DNA from: Adiantum capillus-veneris
Lineage: Eukaryota > Streptophyta > Polypodiopsida > Polypodiales > Pteridaceae
DNA: 64,000 nt
Direction of reading: 5' to 3'
NCBI GenBank assembly: GCA_014529385.2
Contig: CM043944.1
Span: 76,211,884-76,275,883 of the forward strand
Part shown: positions 21,553 through 33,364 of the stretch, piece by piece
How the letters are laid out: each line of letters starts with the position of its first letter
Position numbering within the stretch: the stretch's first letter is position 1
The notes under the pieces: model-generated
The model's input: the letters and a program-made list of their open reading frames with translations, nothing else
Database searches by the model: none
Told to the model about the DNA's origin: nothing
Made by a program: the position numbers and the translations under genes

Positions 21553-23130
21553 ATTATTGATGATGGTGAATGAAAAAGGAGAGAGAAAAAAATGAAAGAA
21601 AGAGAGTTCTACCACTACTTATCCTTACTTACTTGAGGTGAGGTGCTTTTGTCTCATTAGGGTTAGTGATTATGATCACAATGAGGTGCATACAAGGTGC
21701 ATGACAATGGTAAAATTCCTTAATAAGGCATTGAAAATTAGGGGGATAGATGGAATCGGAGAGGAAGTTCACCTAGTGACACAAGTGGATGAAGCGTCAA
21801 TGTGAGAGATTCTCGGTTGATGGTGACGTTGTGTCGATTTGAACACTTCAAGGTCCTCTTCCTGAAATACTTCATTGCAAAGATAAATCAGATCCAATTT
21901 GCTTTTTTTTTTTGTAATGGTCATGATTGTGAAGAGGGAATGTGAATATGGGAGTAGGTGTAGAGATATATGAGAGTATATGTGTATATCATGGAAGCTA
22001 TGGTGAAGAGAGGGAATGAGGATGGTGAAGAAGGTGAGAAGAGTCATGGAATGTCCACATTTGAGTGTGGGAAGGAGAGGGATGAGTGTGTATGAATGAG
22101 TAGTTGTGAGGCAGGGCGAGAGAAAATAGGAGGACTTTTGGGTGCGTGAGGTGGCAGTTTTGAAGTCAGCCATAAAATTCATGTAAAATCACCCTTGACC
22201 CCAAAATTTTTGATAAAATTATGAAACATACTTCATCTTAGGATCTACATTTTCTCTTTTGGACATATCCTCAAATTCGGATCAAAAGAGGGTGCCAAAA
22301 TTTGAGGAAATAGCTGTCCCTACAACACCTCATAAGGCTTGAAGTGGGCCACTATTTGATTCTTTTTCCTTTGTAGGTTCCAAGTGAGCCTCCCTATACA
22401 TCAACCATGACCTAATATTGCCAAGGAGCTTGCACACATGTATGGTATAGGATAAGTATCAAATATGATATATACTTGTGGGACAAGAAGTAGGTTAGCT
22501 AGTCATGAAAAATGGACACATGGGATGCATGGTGGCAAAAAATATATCTGTGAAAAAATGAAAGGAGGAAATTGATGAGGGAAGGTACCCTCAGTTATTC
22601 TCTACTTTGAGTGATTTATAAAATTTATTTGAAGATAAAACCTATGTACTTGTGAATATTTATCTGGGGGGGATGGAAAAAAATATGACGGTGTCGATAA
22701 GGTTATTGGTGATTTTTTACGGTGAAGTCACACAAAGTTTTTTCAAGGCTTGTGTTAGTAGAGCTTAAGGGATAAAATGATAGTAAAAACATGTATAAGG
22801 AATGACACACAATGGAGGCTAGCGTACTTAGGCCTGATAACGCACACCTAGGAATGTATATTTACATAAATACAAAAAAATTGAAAAAAACCCCTTTATA
22901 CTTAGGTCCTTTATTTGATAGAAAATATTTACATGTAAAGAGGACCGTAATATTATATATATATATATATATTTTTTGGTCTCCTAGCCCAATGACTCGC
23001 TCAATGATTTAATAAGAAATGTGATAAAAACTATAACTCGCACACACTCTTATTTACAATGAAAAAGCAAGCCTAGTCATTGTGCTAGGGTGTTTTTGTG
23101 GGGTGAAGTGGCTTCTAAAAATATTTTATG
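21552..23130. other. Non-coding AT-rich stretch
   Basis: No domain-like ORF. It contains a poly-T run near 21902-21913 and an (AT)n run near 22955-22971. A minus-strand frame of 137 codons (21769-22182) is pyrimidine-biased low-complexity sequence and is not supported as a gene. Confidence 0.45.
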
Positions 23131-23139
23131 AGAGTTGAA

Positions 23140-23600
23140 AAAATGGCTAGCAATGGATACCTCGTTATCAACTCCAAATTCAAGGCTTCTACAAAGGAAA
23201 TCATAAGATCTGGCTACCGAAGCCTAGGGAACCTCAAGTGATCGAGCAAAAGGAGAAAATGAAAAAGATGGTCATATAGAGACCAAAAACACGATGGGTT
23301 CCAAAATTGCTATCAAAACTCAATCACAAAGAACCCACATACAAATTCAATCGCTTCTCATGCAAGATAAAGCAAAGGCTACATCAGTCTCTACAACAGT
23401 TGAAGAACCTGTTTCACAGAGCAATGTGAATATACGACAAGCAAATCAAGAGGAACCAAAGTATGCCAACCTACTCGACAAAATGGTGACATCCAAAGAC
23501 CACGACATTGGAAGAGGCCTACATTTCCAAAACTTATGGAATTGGGTTTTTGGCCTTGAAAAGGTAATTCCAAGTCGCCATTAAAAATACATGACATAAA
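23140..23600 (+). other. Weak coding-like segment, unrecognised
   Basis: The plus-strand frame 23294-23584 (96 codons; MGSKIAIKTQSQRTHIQIQ start, Ser/Gln/Glu-rich) and an overlapping frame with TRWVPKLLSKLNHKEPTYK have retroelement-like composition, but I recognise no domain. It adjoins the dispersed repeat at 23680. It could be a gag remnant or chance. Confidence 0.2.
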
Positions 23601-23679
23601 AGTCAAAGTCGGGCAGCTAAGCCACTAAATGAGCGAGGCGTTAGTCCCAAACCTTCATGTAATATTCTCAGTGGTCTAA

Positions 23680-24213
23680 GAATCTTAGCTATTCTAGGAA
23701 GAGTTGAGCATATTTATGTTGTGTCGCTCATGCTGGTATAGGTGAGCATAAGAGTCAAAGTCATTGTAGTATAGTGGTAAGTGAATGAGGAAGTCCAAAA
23801 GACACTCACGCACTTAGCAGAGTGAGGTATGAGTGGGGAAGCTTCTACACCAAGAACCCTTCTTTAAAACGTGGAAGATATTGAGAGGTCTTTTGATGTC
23901 ACATGTGCTACATTTGTTCCTTGAAGCACCCTTCAACACCATCTTTTACACTACATACTTTTGTTTGACAAATTTCTCGTATGCATATAGAGTGTCCCAT
24001 AAATGGCACTTTGCATTAGACACTCTTCCTTTGTTTCTCCCAAACACTCACCTTGCATGACAAGTACTTCAAGTCCAAATGCTCAACTCCAATAAGCGCG
24101 TATACCAAAGGTACTTTTTTCCCACCAGGTTTTTTCTCTTTGGTCATCCAGGTTATAAGACCCTAATCTAGAAACCCTCATCATTGACTTCTTATATATA
24201 TTTCCTGCTACAA
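23680..24213 (-). repeat. Dispersed repeat, copy 2 (inverted relative to 830-1373)
   Basis: The reverse complement matches 830-1373 in order, with small indels and substitutions throughout. The 22-kb separation and opposite orientation argue for two independent insertions of one family or an old inverted segmental copy. No termini or target duplication identified. Confidence 0.65.
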
Positions 24214-25080
24214 ACAGATGCGCGATGGCCCTGCAAAATACTCATGATAACACAATACATACCATAAAACGATAAATAGGTATACCTGAATCATCGCACA
24301 CGCACATAATAAACGACGTACGCGAGCGAGAGAGAGAGAGTGAGCACGTGCAGACGCGCCTCCTAGAGCGGAGTGCTACGTCGGCACGGCGAGAGAGAAG
24401 AGAGGAGAGGAGAGAATATTGAGACGGACACTGGGTGCAATCTCCCCCCGTGCAAGAGTGACCATTTCTCTCTTGCACGTATTTGTTATATAGATTTCTT
24501 GAATGGTCAAATTGGTTACAAACTAGCCGGCCGGTCATAAGTGGCCGAAGCTCATAAAGAGCACTTGAATAATACATGAAATATATTTCCGTACGCATAG
24601 GCCTATCTCGGTCAAGCCTTTTCCACCTATCACAGCTGCAGTAAATAATAAAATATCAATTCCATAACATACCTCTTCGTTGGAAAGCAACTGTCCTCAG
24701 TTGCGAAGATAAAAATCTGCAAACAATACTTGTCAAAAACAATGATTAGAAATCTGTATCAAGTAAAAAAAATCCATAAAACTAGACAACATTGCTTATG
24801 CCTGCCGTCATCCACATACTACCTATTCTAGTGTCCCATACCACTAGAATAAGCAGTATATGTCATATCCTGATGAATCAAGATATCATTGGTCACACTC
24901 AATTCTCATAATGGCAAGTCTCATCACATAAACACTGCCATAATAATCACCAGATACCAAATCCCAATCCAATTCCAATTCCACAATGTAATTCCAAATC
25001 CAAATCACTTTCATTAGGTACCTGGGTAACAAAATCATACCAGTTACAGTGGTGGCCAGCCACTGCAGCATGATTTTGTG
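24214..25080. other. Non-coding stretch with small hairpin
   Basis: No supported gene. GCAACTG-TCCT-CAGTTGC (24687-24704), with outer TCTTCG and CGAAGA, can fold as a short stem. A GA-rich, GC-richer patch (24310-24415) has sites such as ACGTACG and GCACGTGC. Confidence 0.4.
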
Positions 25081-25088
25081 ATTGGTGT

Positions 25089-25352
25089 TGCCTCATCCGG
25101 CAAGTCTACACCAATATAGTGTGCTACCTAAATCGGTGAATCTGCACTAATGCTGCCTAAATCGGTGAATCTGCATTTGGTATTGTTTAAAAAATCATGA
25201 ATCTATAATTTTCAATGTGCTGCCTAAATCGGCGAATCTGCATTTGGTATTGTTTTAAAAATCATGAATCTATAATTTTCAATGTGCTGCCTAAATCGGC
25301 GAATCTGCACCAAGATGAGTATCTACACACTGCCTAAATCGGCAAATCTGTG
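25089..25352. repeat. Array of six AAATCGGC-type 22-bp motifs
   Basis: Variants of CTGCCTAAATCGGCGAATCT lie at about 25089, 25123, 25152, 25219, 25287 and 25330. Two full 67-68-bp units (25152-25218, 25219-25286) also share the spacer TTTGGTATTGTTTAAAAA and AATCTATAATTTTCAATGTG. The core GCCTAAATCGGC has GCC/GGC dyad ends. No protein frame is conserved. Confidence 0.85.
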
Positions 25353-25379
25353 TGTCCGTGACCAATGGACTAGACAAGA

Positions 25380-26262
25380 CATAAAAAGGAAAAGTTTTTA
25401 CTATGTGTGTGACACCATTTTGGAGTATTGCAAGGTGCTTACAAAGTGTTGGTCACTATCCAGAGCACCGTAGCTCGCATGAGTAGCTGCATAGCTTATT
25501 GACAAATTATCTCAGTAAAGAATTCTTTCAATACAATCAGAAGCCATGTCCTTAGTAGTGTTGTTTGAGTATTCAGCGTAGAACACAATGGAGAGAAATG
25601 AGATAAGAAAAGAGGAATGACGTATTTGATGTACATACTAGGAGGGTAAACTGTATTTGAATATATAGACCATTGTTGGTATATGGATGAGGTACAAGTG
25701 CTGTGTGCTTTCTGTAAACCATTTGACCCTGGCTGATGTACTACATCGGAAAATATGTACTAGTTTGTGCATGGGGAGAGAGATACAAGTAGGATAGAAC
25801 TGTAATTAGCAGAAGTCATTTACAATGATGAGCCTCGGATTAATTCGAAAGTGAGATGGAATCAATATATTGTAGATTGTTTTTGTTTGAATAAATGGAG
25901 TAGTCCCCTTGATATCGCAAATTGTTGTCTCTAAAGTGCTTAACGTTGTAAAATTTATTATTTATAATTGTTAAAGGGCATTGACTAATCTTTATTTATG
26001 ATATCACGAGCATACTAGCGTCTAGTCATGATATCATGAGCATACATCATGTAAAGGCCATACTATAAAGAGTAGATTGGTCCAACAAATAAAGAAAACA
26101 ATGCAAAATTAATTTGACCTTAGAGATATTTCCAGTTAGACGTCAAACTATGTATAGAATATGCATCAAGAAAATGCCTAGCAAGACCAAAACTTAAGCT
26201 TCGCTTTTAAACTTGTATTAGATATTGTAGTATGAGAGTTTGCAGCTTATACAAAGTACCTA
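25380..26262. other. Non-coding AT-rich stretch
   Basis: I see no ORF, RNA gene or repeat termini. GATATCA-GAGCATAC is repeated near 26001 and 26032 (TATCACGAGCATAC, TATCATGAGCATAC). Confidence 0.45.
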
Positions 26263-26507
26263 TAAGATCAAATTAATACAATCCTTATGGATCTAATCTA
26301 GTGCCTAGGTATTAAAATGAAGTGTAGTGAAAGACTGAAATAGTCAGTTTAATACATCATGATCACTGCGAGTGCACGTGGATGCCTAAAAGCAAGCGTT
26401 GTTTGAGAAAGTATTGCATTGGTCATCGAAGAAATATGTCGATGTTCGATGCTTCCATGACATCGACCATTGACCAAAAGGAAAGGGGAAGTGGGGGGGG
26501 AAAAATT

Positions 26508-26557
<50 letters not shown>

Positions 26558-26999
26558 AAATGAAATGTTAGATTAGACTTTGTCCAATGGTCTAGGGGAA
26601 GAAATTGACTAAAACTAAAAGTCTGAAAGGCGTGATTACAATCATCATCACGATCATGGTATGTTGAAGGATACGCGGCAAATGGCAGCATGCGAGAAAG
26701 TGTTTCACTACGCGCGGAAAAGCTGCGTGAACATTTGCCTCTGTAGGGAGTCATAGGGGGAAAGGGAGAGAGAGATAAATGAAATGAAATGCTATATTAA
26801 CAGTGCACATATGATGCCAAATTGATACATTTGTGTGAATCTAATCCAATGCATGGGTACAAATTAAAATGAAGCAAAGTTAAAAAATACAAAATTCATC
26901 ATCAGCATTGTTAATGTTCTGACGGCGTCAGAGAAAATATTGCAACAGTCGCTGTAGAGCATCGCCCATGTTCGCTATTGTAAGCAATCGACGTCTTGG

Positions 27000-27034
<35 letters not shown>
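26263..27034. repeat. Diverged duplication, each copy ending in a GA microsatellite
   Basis: 26280-26554 and about 26820-27034 share the order TCTAATC-A-TGC--GGTA, AAAATGAAG, a TTCATCATCA-like stretch, GAGAAA-TATTGCA, CATG-TCG, and both finish in a GA run (26510-26554; 27000-27033). Similarity is patchy, so this is an old duplication or two insertions of one short element. Confidence 0.5.
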
Positions 27035-27282
27035 CTCTCCATGTTCAAAACAGGCAAAAATCCGCAGCATGCAATCAATAGGAATCAAACTCCAATAGGG
27101 TCAATGACAATCGACTTTTTTTTTTTTTTTTGGAAATTAATTAATAAATTGCTATGTGTACTTTTTACCTCCATTTGGTGTGATAGAGGTAGAAGTGTGG
27201 GTTAGGCATGATAATTTAGAAAAATAAAATAAAATAAAATAAAAAATAAAAATCTTGACGCCGTAGATAGCGCCACTTTTGC

Positions 27283-27579
27283 ATGCTCAAGGTGGGTGAG
27301 AGGCATGCAGGGCGCCTGCGCGTGGTTGGCAACACCGCTGTTGGTGGTGGTGCAGAAATTTGGGACAATCCACCGACATTGTCAGTAGTTCGGCTTGTGC
27401 AACAACTCCTCCCATTCACAAGAGTCGCAGGGTTGTCCATGGCAGGTGTTGTCACTACATCTGCCGATATCCCGTGTTATGAGTCGGCCCTTAGCGGCTC
27501 CTATCTGCTGACTTCCACTGTTGTAACCTTATTGAGAGGCATCAATACCTCCTCTTATTACTGCCGTAGGCTCATTTAG
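27283..27579 (+). CDS. Doubtful 98-codon ORF in GC-richer patch
   Basis: A plus-strand ATG-to-stop frame in a patch of higher GC than its surroundings. The product has no low-complexity tract, includes GNTAVGGGAEIWDNPPTLSV and a hydrophobic C-terminal stretch (SGSYLLTSTVVTLLRGI), and resembles nothing I know. It could be an exon piece of a host gene, a captured fragment or chance. No splice pattern is convincing. Confidence 0.25.
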   Translation: MLKVGERHAGRLRVVGNTAVGGGAEIWDNPPTLSVVRLVQQLLPFTRVAGLSMAGVVTTSADIPCYESALSGSYLLTSTVVTLLRGINTSSYYCRRLI

Positions 27580-27871
27580 TTAACAACGGATGTGCCACCG
27601 CTCCTTTTGTTAAGTGGCAAGGGGTGCTGAGGTGGATAGTGACAAGGTTGGGGGCGGGGTCGGCACAGGGCAAGCCGAGGAGAGAATTGCAGAGTGGGGT
27701 GCTATGGTCAGTACAAAGTGGCTGGGGTTCTCATCAATTGCTATGGCCTCTTGCAAGGGGGTAAAGGAGTGACATCATAGACGGCTCGTTACGTTAGTGG
27801 GTTCTTAGCTGTGGCCCCCCTAAGCTTGGCTGATTGGAACCAAACAGCAATCACTGCGCCATAGCAGTTTC
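27580..27871. other. Non-coding stretch
   Basis: GC-richer sequence continuing from the ORF above, with no ORF or repeat. Confidence 0.35.
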
Positions 27872-28201
27872 ATGCCTGACTGTGTTGAGCTTGAGTATGG
27901 AGTCCGAACTGGGTGTGTGTGCGCTTTGTGTAGTAAACGAGGGGCAGAGAGAGAGATAGAGAGTTGCATGCAGCTCACGTGGGGTGGAGAAAAAATGATG
28001 CGGTGGAGGCCGAAGGGAGAGCCAGACTTGCAGAAGGAGGGAAAAGGGAAGGCCAAGAGCTGCACACCAAGAGTGACGAGTTGCAAAGAAGGGGCCGTGA
28101 AGTTGCATGAGCTGCTGGGGGTTGGTTTGCAGTGGTTGACATTTGAAGGGCTGGGGGTCGACGCGGGTAGCTTCAAAAAGATTGGCACCACTGGTGTTTG
28201 A
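27872..28201 (+). CDS. Doubtful 109-codon ORF upstream of GA microsatellite
   Basis: A plus-strand frame starting MPDCVELEYGVRTGCVCALC. It is rich in Lys, Gly and Glu, ends shortly before a 95-bp GA run, and has no recognisable domain. Local purine bias alone could keep this frame open, so confidence is low. Confidence 0.2.
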   Translation: MPDCVELEYGVRTGCVCALCSKRGAEREIESCMQLTWGGEKMMRWRPKGEPDLQKEGKGKAKSCTPRVTSCKEGAVKLHELLGVGLQWLTFEGLGVDAGSFKKIGTTGV

Positions 28202-28232
28202 GAGAAAGGGTTGTTAGAAAGGTGATCGAACT

Positions 28233-29155
<923 letters not shown>

Positions 29156-29159
29156 GATT

Positions 29160-29640
29160 ATTGAAAAATAAAATAAAATTGGAGAATTTGTTTCTCGGTC
29201 ATGAGAGGAGCATATCATGAAATTCAAACAAACATCTCAAAATAAGCTTCAACAAACCTATTACCTAGCTTGCAAGAAAGAAACTCATTCATCTTAGTGG
29301 TGGAACAGTCTAGGGGAAGATATCTCTCCTTGAGATGATGCTTTAACTCATCCTAGATTTGGTCACCTCTCCTACTTGGCGAGATTGGCAGTTAAGCTTC
29401 CACCATGTTTTTGCTGGTCTTTCTTGCTTAGCTCTCCCCATTATTCCCTGAGCAATTGAATGTAGTCGGCAAGAGAAAAGTAGTCATGCGATTGAATTAT
29501 CCGTTCTTCTAGTTAAGTAGGCACATCATCACCCGTGCCTAAAAATGAATGTGGTTGCACAAATTTGCGGAGGGCATTCTGATCCTTGTCACGTTCAAAA
29601 TCTTCTACGAATGTTGTAGCAATGACATCCGATTTGGTAC
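29160..29640 (-). pseudogene. Gypsy gag capsid remnant
   Basis: The minus strand encodes, with stops, DELKHHLKERYLPLD-C then KMNEFLSCKLGNRFVEAYFEMF and YAPLMTEKQ. This is the W-x-ELK-RYLP / veeY-F / apLmtE layout of plant Gypsy gag capsid regions. Several frames are needed to read it, so it is old. It lies just left of Copia F and may belong to the decayed Gypsy material in which F sits. Confidence 0.6.
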
Positions 29641-29909
29641 AAGGACAGCTTGAGTTGCTCGTGGCGCTCATGTGTCAAGAAGCATCAAGTATAAAGTGTT
29701 AGCTACAAACGAGTCTCAAATAGATCTATCGCTTGGGAGTTTACGTGGCATATTTTATGGTTGTGGATGAAAAAAAGAAACCATTCCCTCTCAATGATAT
29801 GTTCATACATCTCACAAATACGCAAGGGTAGATTTAAACCTCTACATTTCTTAAGTCTCTTGATTGATTGATTAACTTTAAATACTCTTGTTCCCTTTAA
29901 TTGTATGCA

Positions 29910-29914
29910 AATGT
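29910..29914. other. Target site duplication AATGT (left)
   Basis: AATGT precedes the left LTR of Copia F and follows the right LTR at 35477-35481. Confidence 0.9.
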
Positions 29915-30610
29915 TGTTAGGAAATAAGATGTAGCTAAATATATAATTGAGTAGACTACTTAATGGAGAGAGACAAATTTTCTCACACTAGATTATAGAG
30001 TAGAGAGAGAGAGTACACACAATATATGTGGTTCACCCAATGTGGGATATATCCACGGAAAAGCAGCCACTCAATGGATTTAGTACTTCAAAACAAGAAG
30101 TAGTTTACAAAGAGATTATACCCTTTTGGAGCTCCCACCTTGCTTCACTCTCACCACCTCAGACCCACCTTGTTGCATCAACTTCACACTCTAAAATGTG
30201 TGGAGAAATGGTCTCCTTTTATAGGCTAAAAGGGCTGCCCTCTCTCATGAGGCAACATGTGTAGCCGCCCTTGTGTAGGTAAGTCCAGATTAGACCCTCC
30301 AATCCACCCATGTGTGGCTGCCCTTGAGAAGACAAGTCCTCCGTTGAAATCGGCCACCGGCCACCGGCCATTGACTACCGGACACCGGCCAACCAGCCGG
30401 TTTTCGACCGCCGTCTGGCCATAATATTCCGGCGAAAAGGGCTTAGGCTCAAAACTGAGCGTGAAAATTTTGGTTTCCGGAGAGTGATTTCATTTTTCAG
30501 CGAGTTACTTTTCTTTACACACGATGGCTTCTCCTCATAATGGGGGCCTTACAAATATGCATTTTTAATGCAAAAAATTACAAGGGGTAAATGAGGTTCC
30601 ATAGTTAACA
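29915..30610 (-). repeat. Copia F 3' LTR
   Basis: Runs TGTTAGGAAATAAGATG to TAGTTAACA on the plus strand. Minus-strand TATA box TATAAAAG at 30216-30223. Its CGG/CCGG-rich block (30345-30410) is shorter than that of the partner LTR. PPT-like AAGTGGGAGAT (minus, 30611-30621) abuts it. Confidence 0.93.
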
Positions 30611-30621
30611 ATCTCCCACTT

Positions 30622-31160
30622 GGAGACCGATATCCAAACCAAACTTGTGATTGCTTTCCATCCTACCTTCTTATCCTTGAATGCCGATTGAAGATGAGAA
30701 AAAGCTCAACTTCTCCTTGTTGACCACCTTTGTAAACATGTCTGCAGGATTTTAATTTGTATGCACCTTTCCTAGCTTTAGCTGTCCCTCTTCCAAAAGA
30801 GCGCGTATGAAGTGATATCTCACCTCAATGTGCTTTGTCCTTGAATGAAAGGCCAAGTTCTTTGCAAGATTGATAGTGCTTTGGCTATCACTATACAAGA
30901 CACAATTGTCTTGTTTGAATCCAAGCTCTTCTTAGAATCTGTGAAGCCACATAATTTCTTTGCCTACCTCCGTCATTGCGACATACTCTGCTTCCATGGT
31001 AGAAAGTGAGACAAATTTTTGTAGATTTTAAGCCCAGCGTATTGTTGTGCCTCCAACCATGAAGACCCAGCCAGTAGTGCTCCTTCAAGTGTTTTTGTCA
31101 CCTGCCATATCTGCATCACCATACCCTTGAAGAAAAATATCAGTTCCTCCAAAACACAAA
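30622..31160 (-). pseudogene. Copia F RNase H
   Basis: After the stop near 31085 the same strand reads GWVFMVGGTTI, SLSTMEAEYVAM, VLYSDSQSTINLAKN, HIEVRYHFIR, ADMFTK, the usual C-terminal RNase H blocks of Copia polyproteins with catalytic Glu and Asp positions visible. Stops occur between the blocks (for example in the position normally read as Trp-A). Confidence 0.8.
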
Positions 31161-32110
31161 GCATTTGTTGTTGTCCCTTTTAGATACCTAAGTATCCACT
31201 TCACAGATTGCCAATTCTCTTTACCTGGGTTGTCCATGAACCTACTCAGAACTCCCATTGCATGTGCAATATATGGCCTTGTCCATACCGTAGCATACAT
31301 TAGAGAACCTACCGCTGCAGCATATGGAACTTTAGACATATAGGCTATCTCCTCTTGTGTCTTTGGACACATATCCTTGGTTAGTTTAAAATGACCATCC
31401 AAAGGTGTAGAAACCGTTTTTGCATTTTGCATTGCAAACCTTTCTAGTACCTTCTTGATGTAGTCCTTTTGAGATAGCTTTATTGTCTTCTTCGTCCTAT
31501 CCCTTGATATTTTCATACCAAGTATCCTCTTTGCAACACCTAAATTTTTCATTGAAAAAGTTTTAGATAACTCCTCTTTTAGGTGTTTGATGCCTGCATG
31601 TTAGCGCTTGCAATCAGCATGTCATCAACATACAACATTAGGATGATGAACTTCCCATCTCCCAAATTCTTCGTATAGACGCAGTGATCCAAGTTGCATC
31701 TTGTGAATCCATGATCCAACATCCATCGATCAAACTTCAAGTACCATTGTCTTGAGGCTTGCTTTAAACCATACAAACTCTTTTTTAATCTGCAAACCAT
31801 TTTCTCATTACCTTTTACTTCATACCCCTTTGGTTGAATCATGTAAATTTCCTCCTCTAAGTCACCGTGAGGGAATGCCATATTTACATACATTTGCTCA
31901 AGATTTAAATCATGAGCAGCCACAAGGCTTAAGACAAGCCTAATTGAGTTCATTTTTACACTAGGAGAAAATATTTCATTGAAGTCAATACCTTTCTTTT
32001 GAGAAAACCCTTTTACCACAAACATAGACTTGTATCTTTTCTTCCCACCTTCTTCTTCCTTCACCTTATACACCCATTTGTTCTACAACGCCCGCTAACC
32101 TTTAGGCAAC
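31085..32110 (-). pseudogene. Copia F reverse transcriptase
   Basis: The frame 32073-31579 holds VKGFSQKKGIDFNEIFSP, a palm region in which the first catalytic Asp appears replaced (QMYVNMAFPHGDLEEEIYM where DVKTAF is usual), KKSLYGLKQASRQWYLKFD, and an intact LYVDDMLIA. After a frameshift at about 31560, 31552-31085 continues MKNLGVAKRILGMKI, PYAAAVGSLMYA, WILRYLKGT and the RNase H start GYGDADMAGD. The gap between them costs only a few residues. Confidence 0.88.
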
Positions 32111-32119
32111 TCAACCAAC

Positions 32120-33360
32120 TCCCATGTTTGGTTGCAATGTAGTGAGTCCATCTCCACTTGCATGCTCTTCATCTATTCTTCTTTGGATTCATGATGCATA
32201 GCTTCTTTGTATGATTCTGGCTCTCCGGAATCTGAGATCAAGAGATGGTTGAAGGAAGGAATAAATCTTTATGGGAGTCTACTTGCTCTGTGGATCTTTG
32301 AGGAATAGGTTGAGGCTCCTCATTTGGTTGACGCTGTTGCACATTATCACCATTTGCAGTCATTGAGTCTTCACCGTCCTCAAGCTCCATGTACTCATCA
32401 CCTGTTTCTTTTCTTTGTTTTCTTTTTGAGTAGTCTTTGTACATATTTTATTCGTAAAAAATTATATCCCTACTCCTAAAATTTTACCATCTTCAAGATT
32501 CCATAGGCGATAACCAAAGTCGCCTTGTCCATAGCCAATGAAGAAACACTTTTTGGACTTTGCATCTTATAGCTTTGATCTTAGGCTTCTATCTATGTGC
32601 ATGAAAGCCTCACACCCAAACACTTTGAGAAATGCATAATTCACCGGTTTACCTATCCATGCCTCTCCTGGAACTCCCCCATCCAATGCCATTGAGGGTG
32701 ACTGGTTGATTAAGCACACAGACGTACTTACAGCTTTCGCCCAAAGCTCAAGCAGTAGGCCTGCATGTAGATGCATGCTTCATGCTCGCTCCATGATTGT
32801 CCTGTTCATTCGTTCCAAAATCCCATTTTGTTGAGGTGTCCTTGGGGTTGTCCTTTGCCCCCAAATGCCATTGCTAGCACAAAAGCTTTCAAAAGCTTGG
32901 CTGCAATATTCGCCTCCATTGTCGGATCTGAGGCATGTAATCTTAGTACCTATTTCATTTTAGTACCTTTGCCCCCAAATGCCATTGCTAGCACAAAAGC
33001 TTTCAAAAGCTTGGCTGCAATATTCGCCTCCATTGTCGGATCTGAGGCATGTAATCTTAGTACGTATTTCATTTTCCAGAAAGGCTTTCCACCTTTGAAA
33101 TATGTAAAACACATCGGATTTATTATTCATTACATAAACCCATGTTTTCCTAGTCACATTGTCTATGAATTCTACATAGTACAATGAGCCACTAAGTGAT
33201 GGTGTACGTGCAGGGCCCCAAACGTCAGAATGAACCAACTCAAGTTTTTTAATGTTTCTTTCATTTCTAGATTTTTGAAATTTTACCCTATTTTTTTTAC
33301 CGTAAACACAATCTTCACAGAACTCTAAGTCCACTTATTTCAAACCTGGTAGAAGATTTT
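32120..33360 (-). pseudogene. Copia F integrase
   Basis: From 33334: CEDCVYGKKNRVKF (zinc-binding end), LVHSDVWGPART (first Asp), CLRSDNGGEYCSQAF (second Asp). A 114-nt tandem duplication with an intervening TAA follows. The repeated copy continues TPQQNGILERMNR (catalytic Glu, near 32830), LLLELWAKAV and FGCEAFMHIDRSLRSKL (32776-32567), then FIGYGQGDFGYRLW. Several other stops follow towards the RT. Confidence 0.85.
32852..33079 (-). repeat. 114-bp tandem duplication in integrase core
   Basis: CCTTTGCCCCCAAATGCCAT begins at 32852 and 32966. The units are almost identical over ~110 bp. The period is 38 codons and keeps the frame, but a TAA (minus, 32960-32962) lies at the joint. Confidence 0.93.
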
Positions 33361-33364
33361 TTGT

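Noticed and set aside
21769-22182. 137-codon minus-strand ORF
   Set aside because: Pyrimidine-rich low-complexity sequence (His, Ser, Leu, Thr), no motif, no start context.
24293-24420. Possible promoter with G-box-like CACGTG and GA tract
   Set aside because: No downstream gene or transcript signal; isolated motifs occur by chance.
25089-25352. CRISPR-like array
   Set aside because: Irregular spacing, duplicated spacers and a plant nuclear context; no cas genes.
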